A program made the position numbers and the translations under genes. Shown here piece by piece: positions 47,301 to 58,249 of a DNA stretch of 64,000 nucleotides. Numbering within the stretch: the stretch's first letter is position 1; each line of letters opens with the position of its first letter. A model generated the notes under the pieces. The model saw nothing but the letters and a program-made list of their open reading frames with translations, did no database searches and was not told the DNA's origin. The stretch comes from Trichostrongylus colubriformis (lineage: Eukaryota > Nematoda > Chromadorea > Rhabditida > Trichostrongylidae), in contig OZ022256.1 in NCBI GenBank assembly GCA_963978905.1, positions 50,764,001 to 50,828,000 on the forward strand, read 5' to 3'.

Positions 47301-49502
47301 TAGTGATCGATTTGATTTCTGTAACTACACCAAAATCTGACAGATATGGCCAGGGGTGTTGATCATTGGGTTATGGTCCCAGCATGATTGTATAGGATCG
47401 AGTGAAACGAATTTTGAAGCGCTTTATTTATAGTGACGTTACGCGACCGCACGCTAAAGATATCCTCTGATAGCTTATTTCTGGTAGGCGGTATAACAAT
47501 ATTAATCTATGAGCAAACTCATAAATCGAATGAATTGATGAATTAAAAATGTTTCGCGCAGTCTGATGTGCTGGTAATTGGTTCCCTTCCCATTTCCCCC
47601 ATTAGGTAAATGCGTATTGATTTTTTAAACTAATTCTTGCATGTTTCAAACAAGAAGTGGTTTTGTGAATCACTTAGCAGCATCTCTCTTTTGGGTATCC
47701 AAGTTTTATCCTTGTAAATTTGAGACGTAGAGCGCAAAATTATGAATTTTGGGGATGAGTTTCGCAGAGAAACATAGCTAACTTCACGTCTGACTCTGAT
47801 TTTCTTCGTTCTAGATTGTCCAAGTCATCTGAAATGGCACTTTTTAGGTTTTGCAGTGATTTTGTATTGAAATTATGGTGATTTAAGGTACGTGAAGCCT
47901 ACAGAACCCACAAGCAGCTGACGCAAAGCAACACTCGAACACGACGAGACGTTGATGAGCGGAAGTGAGTTTCAGAATGTTTTCCGTATGGGCCATCGGT
48001 ACATTTCATATTCGCTATCCACGATCTCCAAGCCACAGCCCTTAGCTAAGGATCAGTTAAATCTGGTTGCATTTCCCGTGGCTGTGTCGTTATATCCGGA
48101 TTAGAAGCGCACGAAATGGCTCGTTAAGGTATGCATAATTTTTCCATGGGCAATTTGGAAGAGGAAACAAAGCAGTTATGTCCGCGCGTGGCATTAAGTA
48201 TGGAATGCATGCATTAATATCGATCTTTCCTTGCAGTAGCGAGGAAAGATCGATATAAATGCACGATTTCATTGATTATTGCATCCAGCACTCCTTACAT
48301 GGAAAGCTATAAAATTTTGTCTTGAGACTTTATGGAGGCGAGGGATTCTTCTGAACCGCTAAAGCCGGACGCAAGAGGAACCTATGCGGCGTCGCGACGC
48401 GTGCGGCAATTTTTCATGGTGGGCCGAACATGCAATGTAACACGGGTGTTTCCTATATCCATGTCTGAAATATCTAAGTTTCATGGCCATAGTGTCGATT
48501 TGACCCTGCTCGAAGTTTCTGAAAAATGAGAGATAGACGAGACGAGACGCGCGCGGTCGCGGCGCGAACTTTTCCGTTACGCGTTGGCGAGCTAAATGGT
48601 ATATCGTCTTCACTTCGTTGTGCACCCTATATCTTCTGGAACTAGTTGACTGGAGAGGTGAACGCTATGAAAAACGTAGCTAAGTCAATTACGCAACGCA
48701 ACCGCGCACATTTGGCCATCTTGGTTCCTGTCCTGACCTGTCGACCATAAAAATTACATTGCTGTAAATCTACCAACATTTTTTTGGGAAAACGTGCCTA
48801 TTTTTTCAGAATGACTGTCATGACGATAGTGATGACGGGTATATTTGTGCTGTGCAATATTCCACCAGCAATCAATAACATCATCGAATCATATGCTCCA
48901 CAGTATCGGGAGATGTATCGACATCGTATACCGCTCTCCACTCTACTCGTCTGTGTGAACAGGTAATCAAAAATTTCGTTTGGGTTTTTTTTTGTCAGCT
49001 TTCATTAGCGACATCTATGAATATTGCGTGATTTGACGTACTTTCACATCCTCACATTACATAACCCATAACCCACTTGCTCAAGATTAGTGAATGGGGA
49101 GACGCTAAACGCTAAGCTGATGAATCGTGCACATATCATACTGCGTTGGCATTGAATCTATCATCCGGAATCTGCTAGAATTTTTTAAAATTAATTATTA
49201 TTCCAGTGCCTCCAATATCCTTATTTATTGTTGGTTTAATCGACAATTTCGCCGAACTGTCTTCCGCCTTTGTTCTTCGTCCACTTACAAACGTGCGGAT
49301 TCGCAGTATATTCCAGCCAATAAGAGTGTAAGTTGAATGGTTTCTCCCTGTGTTTGGTACAGTCACGCCCACTTAACTGTGCAATAGTGGTCATTTCAGC
49401 CACAACGTCGGCTGGTATAGCCTTGCAAGATTTTCGTTGTTTCAGCAGCCTCGACCAAGTGATTCCGGAAGTACTCGTGCTCACAAACTCTCCATTATCT
49501 GA
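44349..49502 (+). CDS. Neuropeptide GPCR (FMRFamide-receptor-like), 5' end missing
   Basis: A rhodopsin-class seven-transmembrane receptor, expected at the plasma membrane of neurons or muscle and coupling peptide binding to G proteins. Exons by splice signal and phase: 44349-44423, 45113-45211, 46031-46106, 46680-46806, 47015-47198, 47888-47964, 48810-48962, 49207-49327 and 49446-49502. All junctions keep frame. Together they give about 322 residues. TM1 is GVAAAALSAVVFAKM. TM2 follows with SLFDVLVLSSTLLIYP. TM3 starts after VCHFFW and ends AFDRFIAVFFPI, the DRY-equivalent being DRF. TM5 is YVIFILLIPWTVIIVVNAIV. ICL3 is short and basic. TM6 has TGIFVLCNIPPAINNI. TM7 is SASNILIYCWFNRQFRR, the NPxxY position reading NILIY. 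No Cys is visible in extracellular loop 2. Nematode FMRFamide-receptor relatives fit best; an orphan peptide receptor is possible. The exon(s) with the start codon and N-terminus were not found. Confidence 0.85.
49328..49445 (+). other. Proposed last intron with a donor overlapping an alternative stop
   Basis: The sequence AGT|GTAAGTTGA holds a near-ideal donor, and the same bases give an in-frame TGA at 49334-49336 if unspliced. The downstream acceptor CGTTGTTTCAG (ending at 49445) is good, and both ends are phase 0. The 118-nt size is normal for this gene. If retained, the receptor would end ...IPANKSVS; if removed, a further 18 residues are added. Confidence 0.5.
49446..49502 (+). CDS. Likely last exon of the GPCR (cytoplasmic tail)
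   Basis: 19 codons including TGA, in phase 0 with the preceding exon. It gives QPRPSDSGSTRAHKLSII, a Ser/Thr/Pro-rich tail typical of phosphorylation-regulated receptor C-termini. Ending in a hydrophobic SII also leaves a possible PDZ-like terminus (inference). A second acceptor 48 bp upstream would give a frame that stops after six residues. Confidence 0.55.
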   Translation, partial: QPRPSDSGSTRAHKLSII

Positions 49503-49663
49503 TAACAATTCGATTGGCTTTTTGCGGTACTATACGTTTTGTGTAGTGTTTCGGTCATTCCGACTGTGTTTGCTTTTAAACGGGTCATTGCTATCGATAG
49601 AAAAAATGTTTTTGTTTCTACGATCACACTTATTGGTTATTATCGAAGCAATTATATGTATAT

Positions 49664-49669
49664 AATAAA
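49664..49669 (+). terminator. AATAAA polyadenylation signal of the GPCR
   Basis: Canonical hexamer about 160 nt downstream of the TGA at 49500-49502 and on the same strand, a normal nematode 3' UTR length. Confidence 0.5.
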
Positions 49670-50723
49670 AATAGCAAGATTTATGTGTGTGTTGTCTAGC
49701 ATATGAGTTGCTCGTTATGCAGAACTCATTTTTACTTCAACATATCAAACGAATGGTCCAGTGGCGTGATTGGTCCTGGAGAGCTGAAGACAAACTTTCC
49801 CACAGCTTTTGAGTACTTTGCAATTTTTTCATGATTGTTATTGAAGAAAAGGTTTGAATTTTCACTTAGGGGTGACCGACTCAATGATCGCGCTCTTGGC
49901 TTGTTCAGGGAAGGGAAAGGTTCATATTCAATCAACAAGCCCTGGATTGTGAATTTCAAGTTATTGGATTATTCCCCTCGTCATCCTCTCCTCCTCTTTG
50001 TATAGATAGGGATAGTAGATCGCATATGAAGAGCGCCAGTCGAGAGCCGAAAAACTGAAAAAAGTGACCAGCTATTTCAAACCCCAAAAATCGACAGAAA
50101 GGAGGGTGCGTTCAGGCAGTTCGCGGGGGATGGCCGCTATTTATCGGTACTAACCAAACTGGTCGTACCATAACAGCCCCATCACGGACAGTCACAGTCT
50201 AGTGGATTCTAATGCACTTCTGAGATCAATGTGTAACTGAATTTTGCCAACGCTCATCGACAATTCCGTGGCTGCTGAATTTTGGGTTGCTCCTGTAGGC
50301 AACATGGAGGTGACTGGTGATCGATCGCATTGATTGATGCCTACCCACGGAGGCGAGAACGAGTGGTAGGGATTTCAATACAGCACCCGGATTCGTATCT
50401 CATAGTCAGCACAGTCAGAACAAGCTAAATGAATGTGTGGATGAAATGAAGGAATGAATGTGGCTAAAATAATGGTCTATTGTTCTTCAATTCCTGATGA
50501 ATCGTGGAAGAAAAGATACCCTAGTGTGTTGAATAGTCGTCTGCTTTCTGGAAATTTGGAAAAAATCACATTGAAGGGACATCCCACTATGGCTATTATC
50601 ACCCGGAGCCTAAGAGAAAGGAGTCCTTTTCCTGCTACGGTAAAGACAAAACATACGCCCAACTGTACAGATCAGCCCTTCACAAATCGCTTGTAGATGT
50701 TTAGGTTTACAACTTTTCGTATA
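49670..50723. other. No supported gene
   Basis: Intergenic. Open frames on the two strands overlap and show no splice or domain support. Confidence 0.45.
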
Positions 50724-51223
50724 CAGTAGCGCTCAAAAGTCTTCGGCCAAACACTTTTTGTCATAACCTTTTTTCTACTTGACCAAATTTGACAAAATTT
50801 CAATAAGTGATGCCTGAACCTATTGTCAACATTTCCTTCTACTGTGTGCCGCTTGACTCTTTTCATGGATTTTTACAAGAATTTACTACAAGACCACAGG
50901 AAAAAAGGTCCAGTCAAGAAAAACGGCTTTTTTTTCTACAAAAATAAAACTAGAAAGCCTTAGGACATCAATATTCTGTGGAGAAACCACGAATTTTGAT
51001 GATAGCGGCACAACGGGACGGCATAGGGATGGCACTCAAAAACAAAAAACTGCATTTAACCACGTAACTGACACCGTTGAGCGCCAAAATAGTATATATA
51101 GGTATGCAGTGCCCCCAAGTACAACACACTTAAATTTCTTTTAGATCGGTCCAGTCGCAAGAAGGTTACAAGTGAGAAACTCAAGTGAAAAACCATTTGG
51201 CCGAAGACTTTTGAGCGCTACTG
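50724..51223 (-). mobile_element. CAGTAGCGCTC MITE, copy 2
   Basis: 500 bp, flanked by TA (50722-50723, 51224-51225), with the same termini as the copies at 23220 and 53630 but in the opposite orientation. A 16-nt C-tract (51231-51246) begins a few bases beyond the right end. Confidence 0.85.
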
Positions 51224-53629
51224 TATGTAACCCCCCCCCCCCCCCCGTTGCGATAGCTCCCGAACACTTGATGGGGAGCACCAAACGCTTGATAGGGAGA
51301 TCATTAGAGACACCACGAGGGGACTATTACGCTTGCTGTGTGGGCTCACAGTGCCTTGCAGCTTCTTAGTTGCACGAACACCTACAAACCGTGCCAGGAC
51401 GTCGACAATGAATTCACTGGGTTTTTTTTTAATTATAAACACCCTTTCTCCTCACTCTTTCACCCACTCTCCATCAAAATGCCTTAACCTCATTTCGGTA
51501 ACGAACTTTCGCCCATTTTCTGGTACAGTTCGCAGAGCACGATTGTTCCGTGATTGTTTTACCTATTAGGAAATCGCATCCGCTCAAAGGCTACGTGATC
51601 TCCGTGTACATAGCTCATGCCTGACCCAGTCCCGCTCTTGCCCACTTCCGGTGCAAAGTCCATTATTGAGCGCTCGCTATTGACCGTGTATCATCCCGGG
51701 GTACCACTGCTCCCTGCTCTTTTTAGTGATTGTTGCCTATTTATGGTGAGGCTACCCATCATATCGCCCAGTTTCAGAAGCTCATTTTCGTTGAAGGTTA
51801 TGTGGGTGAAGGGAGGGGGCCTTTCAGGCCAGTAATGCTAAGTCCACATTGAGCACAGTCGAACAAGCCGAAAGTTAGATTTTACCTAAATCTGGAGAGC
51901 AGTTGGTCCGCGGTGGGTAACTCATTGCTCTGTCCCCCCCCCACCTTCCACTTCCCCATATCCATAGGGTATCCTGTATTGTTTATTTTGGGCTTGCAAC
52001 TGCCTTACATAAATTCTTAAATTCATTTTTCATTCGATTTTCTACATTCGAATTGTAGAGACAGTTGCCAGTTGTGAGTGTGGAGGGGGGAGGGGGATGC
52101 TGCAAAGTCGAAGGAACAGCTCAAGTGGTGGGCAGTGCAATCATCTCGATAATTATCCGTCCATCGGAATGCGCACATTGACAAAATATGCGATTTCTGG
52201 GGCATTTCACGACAGCATGGAGGTTGGTCGGTTTGAATTCGATAGGCAGTTGGCTGTTTAACGTACGGTGCCTTGGTGTGCATTTTCTCGATCTTTCCAA
52301 CGACCAACGCTAAGTCACCGTCGCTACCCATCACTTCCTACCCGGGGACAGAAGCTCACCATTTTCACTTCAGAGATGCCCTACCTCATCTCTCATGCTC
52401 CTACAAACTTCAAGGGAATTGCTTTGATTTTTTTCCCGCCATCGGTGGAAGTTCCGCCATTGCATGAATGTGAAGATGGCGGGAGATCGATCGACTCAGC
52501 CGATTTCATTCCTTCCTCTCCGGAATACCGCTCGTTCCCCCTTTACCAAGGCTCGACCAGGAACTGGCCGCACATTTCACCTTATTCTCCAATCTTTTCG
52601 TCACTTTTGTGGTCATGAAGCGTCTCCTCTTCATTGATCCATGTATCATTAATGGTTTTCCGTTGTGAGACAGCAAATTCACTTGAGTTATTCTTACTGG
52701 ACATCCGTTCATTCAAGTGATTCAAACATATTGCACGTTAGTTTTAACCCTTGAAAGGGATAGTGCCATCTGAAATGACTCAATGAGATTTAAGGCTTGG
52801 CTGCACTGAACGATATTCCACCCTATTTCTACCGAAAAATCGAAAGAAGACCTCTCTCTTCCATTGGTATAGGGAAGGTTTACTGACCATGTAAAGTGTC
52901 GGCTAGGATACTACGTCGGGGAGAGTGCAAAAGAAAACGCGAATGAATGCTTATTCCTTCTTTCACAAGAAAAACTCATTAGTTTCATTCCACCTACTCG
53001 TTTAAGGAAGGAATATCCACACATAGTGTTTTTCTGTAATTCTATATCTCATCTCCCCTCCTTCAATATTTAATCCGAATATTTTAGACGATTTTTGTAA
53101 ATTTTTCTTTTTGGATTTTTTTTTTTGTTAGAACGCGTTTTCTTTTTCTGCACCTCACGCTCATTGATTGTGTTACGTTGTTTTTAGTTTGAAGATTTGA
53201 TATATTCAGACGCTTCTTTTTCAGGTCAGCAATGGCGATCCTTCAGCGAAGCGAGGCCCTGCTTATGTTTGTTAGGGGCCTTTTCTAAGGTGAGTCTGCT
53301 TACACCATGCAATCGCTCATTTACTCGCAAAAGTTCGGGAACGCATCTGGCCCATGGCAGCGGTTCCTTCACCAGCTACCAAGGCCGTAAAGGTATGTTT
53401 CGGTGCAGGCACCGGTGGTGTGGTGACCGCATTGATCAAAGAACCCGAAGGCGGGAAAGGGTAGTAGGAGACTAGGAAAATTTGGAACCCATTGATTAGG
53501 CAAGCCAAGGGGGTACGGATGTTCCATTACCCCCGGAGTTCCTTCCATTTCTACGCTTGGGCACAATTTGCATCTTCCGGCTAACGATTATTTCTTCATT
53601 TCATCCTTCCAGCTGATGATGCGTATATA
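51224..53629. other. No firmly supported gene
   Basis: Several long but overlapping frames occur on both strands near 52023-52712, none with a recognisable domain. Around 53223-53290 there is an acceptor-donor pair (TTTTTCAG ... TCTAAG|GTGAGT) with a 21-codon open frame. A 36-codon ORF at 53354-53464 begins MAAVPSPATKAVKVCFGAGT. Both are too short to call. Confidence 0.35.
51231..51246. repeat. 16-nt C homopolymer
   Basis: Longest of at least nine C or G runs of 10 or more in the window; see the finding on homopolymers. Confidence 0.95.
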
Positions 53630-53762
53630 CTATAGCGCTCAAAAGTCTTCGGCCAAATGGTTTTTCACTTGAAGTTTTTCACTTGTAACTTTTTGCGACT
53701 GGACCGATCTAAGAGAAATTTTAGTATGTTGTAACGGGAGACAATGCATACTAAATGTACTA

Positions 53763-55013
53763 TTAGGTTGTCCCAAAAGTCTTGTAGGATTTTTTCGATC
53801 ATCACTTTTTATTATTTTTTCTTCCAACAAACAACGATCAGGCAACAACGTATTCACAATTGTTATCGACAATACTCTGCACCCTCATGGGTAAATCGTT
53901 GATTCACTCCTCAGAACTCTGGGTTCGGAGAGTCGAAGAAGTCAGCGATCGCGTTTGCAAGCACGTTATAATGAGCGAATTTTCTTTTGGCCAGGAAGGA
54001 GTCGAGAGGATGGGTAAGGTGATAGCCAGAAAGGGCAATGTCTGGAGAGTATGGCGGGTGGGGCAGCACATGCCAGCCGAGCTCCTGTAGCTTGGCCTGG
54101 ATACACTTCGCGACGTATGGGTGAGCGTTGTCATGAAGGATGGTGGCCGCGGACCTTCTCAGGCGCTTTTCTCGAATAGCGACGGCGATCTGCTGGAGCT
54201 GGTGGGTGTATACGGTAGTGGTGACTGTCTCGCCTTGTGCCAGCACCTCTTGGAAAAGCATTCCTTCCGCGTTCAGAAGCAGCAGAGTAGAATCTTCTTC
54301 GGATGGAGGTCGGACATAGGCTGCGTTGGCGTCTCGGCGTCACGTAGCAGCCAAAAGTCGCGGGGTGCGTTAGTATCGTACATGTCCCAGCTTTCATCGC
54401 TCGTAGCCAGATAGACGAGAAAGTCGTTGCGATGCGGGCGGAGCAGCAGCGATTGACAGATGCTCACACGGGCACTTTCGTGAGCATCCGTCAGGGCATG
54501 AGCTCCATCGCGACAGCACCTTCCGAGAACCGGGCTCGTGGAGGGACGATTTACGGTTATGGGTGCTTGTCCATTCCTCTCCGCCAGCTCGCGCATGGTG
54601 GTTTCAGGATCGGCGCGAACGGCGGAGAGCAGCATCTCGTCGTCGAATGCGTGTGGGCCTCCCGTGCGTGGCTTGCCTTCCATGTCAATCTCGCCGTTGC
54701 TGAAGCTGATGAGCCAGCGGCGCATGGTCTCGTAGCTCACACATCCTTTGCCCAATGCAGCGTCGATGGAGTCGCTAGCTTCCGTTGCTTTGCTGCCCCA
54801 AGACCACTAATAGTAGATGACACCGCGTGTTGGATGGGTATCGACTACGGGCACTGTAGCTCTCTCCACGAAATCTGGTGGGTCAATATATATTCTGCTA
54901 GAAAGCCTAGAGTACGTTCTACCATATTCCTGAACCGCCTAGACCTGCCTCGAAGATAACAAGAGTTACTGATTTTTTTGGAAAAATCCTACAGGACTTT
55001 TGAGACAACCAAA
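53763..55013 (-). mobile_element. Mariner element, near full length, degenerate
   Basis: 1251 bp, flanked by TA duplication (53761-53762, 55014-55015). TIR TTAGGTTGTCCCAAAAGTC on the left pairs with GACTTTTGAGACAACCAAA on the right. The size and TIRs fit the mariner family, and the transposase reads on the minus strand. The element sits inside a MITE, giving a clear order of insertion: MITE first, mariner second. Confidence 0.92.
53911..54755 (-). pseudogene. Mariner transposase pseudogene (DD34D family)
   Basis: Two frames make up most of a transposase. The first (54755-54273) has the second helix-turn-helix (VSYETMRRWLISFSNGE), the linker GKPRTGGPHAFDDE, and the first catalytic Asp in TSDESW near 54397. 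The second (54261-53911) has the second Asp in LHDNAHP and the mariner signature LPHPPYSPDIALSGYHL. The residue exactly 34 positions after the second Asp, normally the third catalytic Asp, is Gly. A single-base frameshift separates the two frames near 54261-54276, and there is another disturbance after NGQAPITV. With a catalytic residue missing and the frame broken it should be inactive. Mariner transposases of about 345 residues are the reference. Confidence 0.9.
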
Positions 55014-55599
55014 TATTTGGGCGCTCAGCGGTGTAAAATACGTGGTTAAATGCACATTTTTTTTGTTTTTGGAATTCCATCCCTATGCCGTTCCGCTGTG
55101 CCGCTGTCATCAGAGGTCGTGGTCTTTCCGCAAAATATTAATGTTCTCTGAGGCCTGCTCGTTTTGGTTTTGTAGAGAAAGCGGTTTTTCTTGACCAAGC
55201 CTTTCTCTTTTTTTTCGTGGTCTTGTAGTAAATCCTTTTAAAAAACCATGAAAAGAGTCAAGCTTCGCTCAATTAGAAGGAAATGTTGACAATAGGTTCA
55301 TGTAAAAAAGTTTTGGCCGAAGACTTTTGAGCGCTACTGTAGATGGACCACGGTGGCCTTAGTAATCGCAAACCCAGTCTGAAAAACTGTTTCCTTAACT
55401 GTGAAATATGCGATATAGCGTTTTGATGCCGTTATTTTCGAAATCCTTTACAGAAGAACACTCGGTGTATCCGCGGTAGTTGGAACATTGCGAGAGGACG
55501 CACTTCACGTACGGACGGCGGCCGAAGTGAAGAAGCGAGATCGACGGCGATTGATCTTTTTAATTGATAATAAAATTTTTGCTGGTTAACGCGTATCTT

Positions 55600-57100
55600 A
55601 GGGGTTAAATCCGGTCAAAATTGAAGTTGTTCCCTTGGTTCAGAATTAGCAAAATTCGACTGGATTCGGCCTCTAAGAACGCTGTGTTGGTGACGACGGT
55701 GTGCATGGGTAATGTGCGTTTGGATGTGTGTGAGCGAGCGTTCATGTCGAATCAGGGTCTCGCATGGGTCGAGGAATTGACTTGAAAAGGAATTCATATC
55801 GGCCGGCTGAAATACGGAACTAAGGATTGTGATGGGGAACGAAATGCAGCGAAAATTCCTTTGGAGGTGTTCGTAGGTCTTAGTCCGGCAGTTATCTATG
55901 TGGGTGGAGTTAGTTGGAGATAACATGAGCTCGGGTAACGGCGGTAGAACCGCGAAGGAATCTGGCCCCACCTATCTCTATGGCTTCGAAGGGAGGGAAT
56001 CAACAAAATTCATTGTGGTTGGCATCATATTGTGAAGGACTTAGGGTGTGGGTAGCGGTGACGAAGCACGAAAGGAATTGGGCTTGGCTTCGCCAACAGA
56101 TTCCGGTGGCCTTAAAGAAGAGGAACTCGCAAAAACTGTTTCTTTCGGGTGGGTTGGGGATAACATGGGTTCGAAGTATTTTGGAGGAACAGCAACCTTC
56201 GAGGGCCCTGTGACTTCAACGGGCGGGGCAGGGAGAGGGTGAGGCTGAGTTGAAGAATCCAGTGTGGTTGGGCTTAGCAGGGAAGAACTCGGGAAAGTGG
56301 CATGGGGCTGACAGCGTGCGTTGAAATTCCTCGGCCTGATGCCTGGTCGTGGTTCAAGGTTCAGGTAAGTATGTGTTGTTTGTTTATTGTTGTTTGGAAT
56401 GGCTGTGTTTATTAGTGGATGAGAGTTTGCAATGCATACGTATTCGCGCGTCTAAGCGTGTGTTTGGGAGCATGGAAGAAGCAGGGTCAAGATACGGATC
56501 ACAGAGAGGAGTACTCTTACTCGTGGGGTTGTATGGGGTAAAGGTATGTGGAGGGGCTTGGATTTAGAGAACACAAGGGAGTGGGACCACGATGTGGTGG
56601 GTGAAGTGAGTGCAAGATGATACATTAGGGGGTGGGGTAGAAGGGAGGGTCAGGGTACGTGGGAAAAGAATGTGATTGGTGGGGATAGAGAAGGTGTGCG
56701 TCTGCGAAGTGGCCAGCAAGTGGGGATAAAGTGAGGATGTCAAGAACGGGAAGAGACGCGTCAGTGTTGGAGAATCTGGGAGGTCCAGCATCAGTCAGAG
56801 GATTTTCTAAAGAGGGGGTGAGTGAGTTTTTCTCGGGTTCAAACCGGGAGAAGAGTAACATCTGGGAAGCTGGGATTTAGAAGTGTAAGTGTGGGGGTAG
56901 GAAGGATGAGTGTGGGTATGGGAGAAGGGAGGTGGAAGAAATGACAGGGGTATGGTATAAGGGTCTGTATGAAGGAAGATACAAGAGACTGTGAGAGGTT
57001 TGATTGGGAGGTTAAGCACTTGTCAAGGTTTTATAAGGATTGCGTACCTGGCCCGTAGAAGAGGTTGTATTTGTCACTGGGTGGATAGAGGGTAGGGAAT
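55600..57100 (+). pseudogene. G-rich decayed coding-like sequence, unidentified
   Basis: The plus strand is strongly G over C here, and open coding-like stretches succeed each other in changing frames. Examples are VLVTTVCMGNVRLDVCERAF (from about 55690), GLEEL-type stops, TYLYGFEGRESTKFIVVGII (near 55970), KTVSFGWVGDNMGSKYFGG (near 56140) and ELKNPVWLGLAGKNSGKW (near 56250). A near-ideal donor CAGGTAAGTATG lies at about 56363-56374. In-frame stops and frame jumps say pseudogene, most likely an old retroelement, but a real multi-exon gene is not excluded. Long minus-strand frames here are Pro/Ser-rich shadows of the G-rich strand. Confidence 0.3.
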
Positions 57101-58165
57101 GTGTTCCTACTTAGCACTTGCGGATATGGGCGGGTCGGAAACAAGGAACCCTGTGCTAACCCTGTACTTGTCTAATGAAAATAACATCCTAAATATTCGC
57201 GGGTTCATCTTTCCCTTGTTTTTTAAGGAAGGTGGTGGGGAGTTCCTCAACAATTGCTTGACCTTGAATGTGTCCATGCGAAGTGTTTTCTGAAGTGTGC
57301 ATGGGAGAAGCTGTGCAAAGTGGTACGAGTCACGTTTCGGTTGTTCGCCTAAGGCACGAAACGACATTGATTAGATTCAAAACCCGGGAATACTGTACTA
57401 CCAAGCCTTCTCCACAAATCGAATCAATATGACAAATTAATACTAGATGAAAAATTGCATAAGGAACTTTTCCTGTGAGAACTGGGGGTGTGTTTTTTCA
57501 CATTTGCAATCCTCCCAAGAACTCCGTTTTGTGTTTGTCTCGTTTCGGGTTTGGGCCTTCCGGGATGCTAAGGCTTTCAATCCTAGCTACACATTTACGT
57601 CTTCCCCATTCGGAAATACTGACCAATCATATCTCCGCAATGAGGTTAGAAAGAGGGAACTCCTGCCTTGTACAAATATAACTAGAAGATTGTAGGGTCT
57701 TTCCCGACTGCTGGGCGGACAAACATCTTGCAGTCCACGTTTTCAATTATTAGATTTTCGGTGAGCAAAAGAAAAATTTGTCGTTCTATTTTTTCGACGA
57801 GATGATTGATGGAGAAGTGTGGGCAACTCCATGATCTCGTAGTTTTTGTATACAAGTGCAAATGTCGTTCGTACCACTTTGTACCAAGCCGCGCGGGAAA
57901 GTGTTAGGGAATATATGTGCATACGCGCGAATACGTCCGAGAAGACGAGATGAGTGCGCGTTGTGCGTCGAGTGTGTGATGTGTGTGTCTGCGCTGTGTT
58001 ACGTCTGTGATGTGTGGCTGTTTGTGATGCGTGCTGGCGTGTTGTGCGAAGTTTGTTGTGTATGTCATGCGCGTGCATTGTTGCGTATGTTAGGCTGTTT
58101 TATTGTTTTATGTTCTCTCTATGTGTTTTACCGATTGTTTTGTTAATAAAGTTTATTTACAATAC
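57101..58165 (+). other. Possible 3' part of a degenerate retroelement, with polyadenylation signal
   Basis: An open frame at 57447-57695 contains RVWAFRDAKAFNPSYTF and GNTDQSYLRNEVRKRELLPC and looks coding. It is followed by GT-rich repetitive sequence (TGTG-rich, 57950-58100) and by AATAAA at 58145-58150. Same-strand continuity with 55600-57100 suggests one decayed unit, but this is inference. Confidence 0.25.
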
Positions 58166-58249
58166 ACTATTTACATTTACAAATAAATGCTTACTCACCC
58201 TAAGTCCCCATGCCCCGCCCCTTCCCCCCACGGACGCGCACGCGCGTAA

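Larger units (their letters stand above)
53630..55339 (+). mobile_element. CAGTAGCGCTC MITE, copy 3, split by a mariner
   Basis: The left part (53630-53760) matches the start of copy 1 and the right part (55016-55339) its remainder, including GCCATCCCTATGCCGTTCCG. The two are joined at a TA that flanks the inserted mariner. TA also flanks the outer ends (53628-53629, 55340-55341). Without the insertion the element is about 457 bp, so it has also lost a little near its right end. The first terminal bases have changed (CTATAGCGCTC). Confidence 0.8.

Noticed and set aside
54432..54959. 175-codon plus-strand ORF
   Set aside because: It is antisense to the mariner transposase pseudogene, whose motifs are clear on the minus strand.
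56564..57019. Pro/Ser/Thr-rich minus-strand ORFs resembling a mucin-like protein
   Set aside because: They are the expected complement of a G-rich strand and change frame repeatedly; no signal peptide or splice support.
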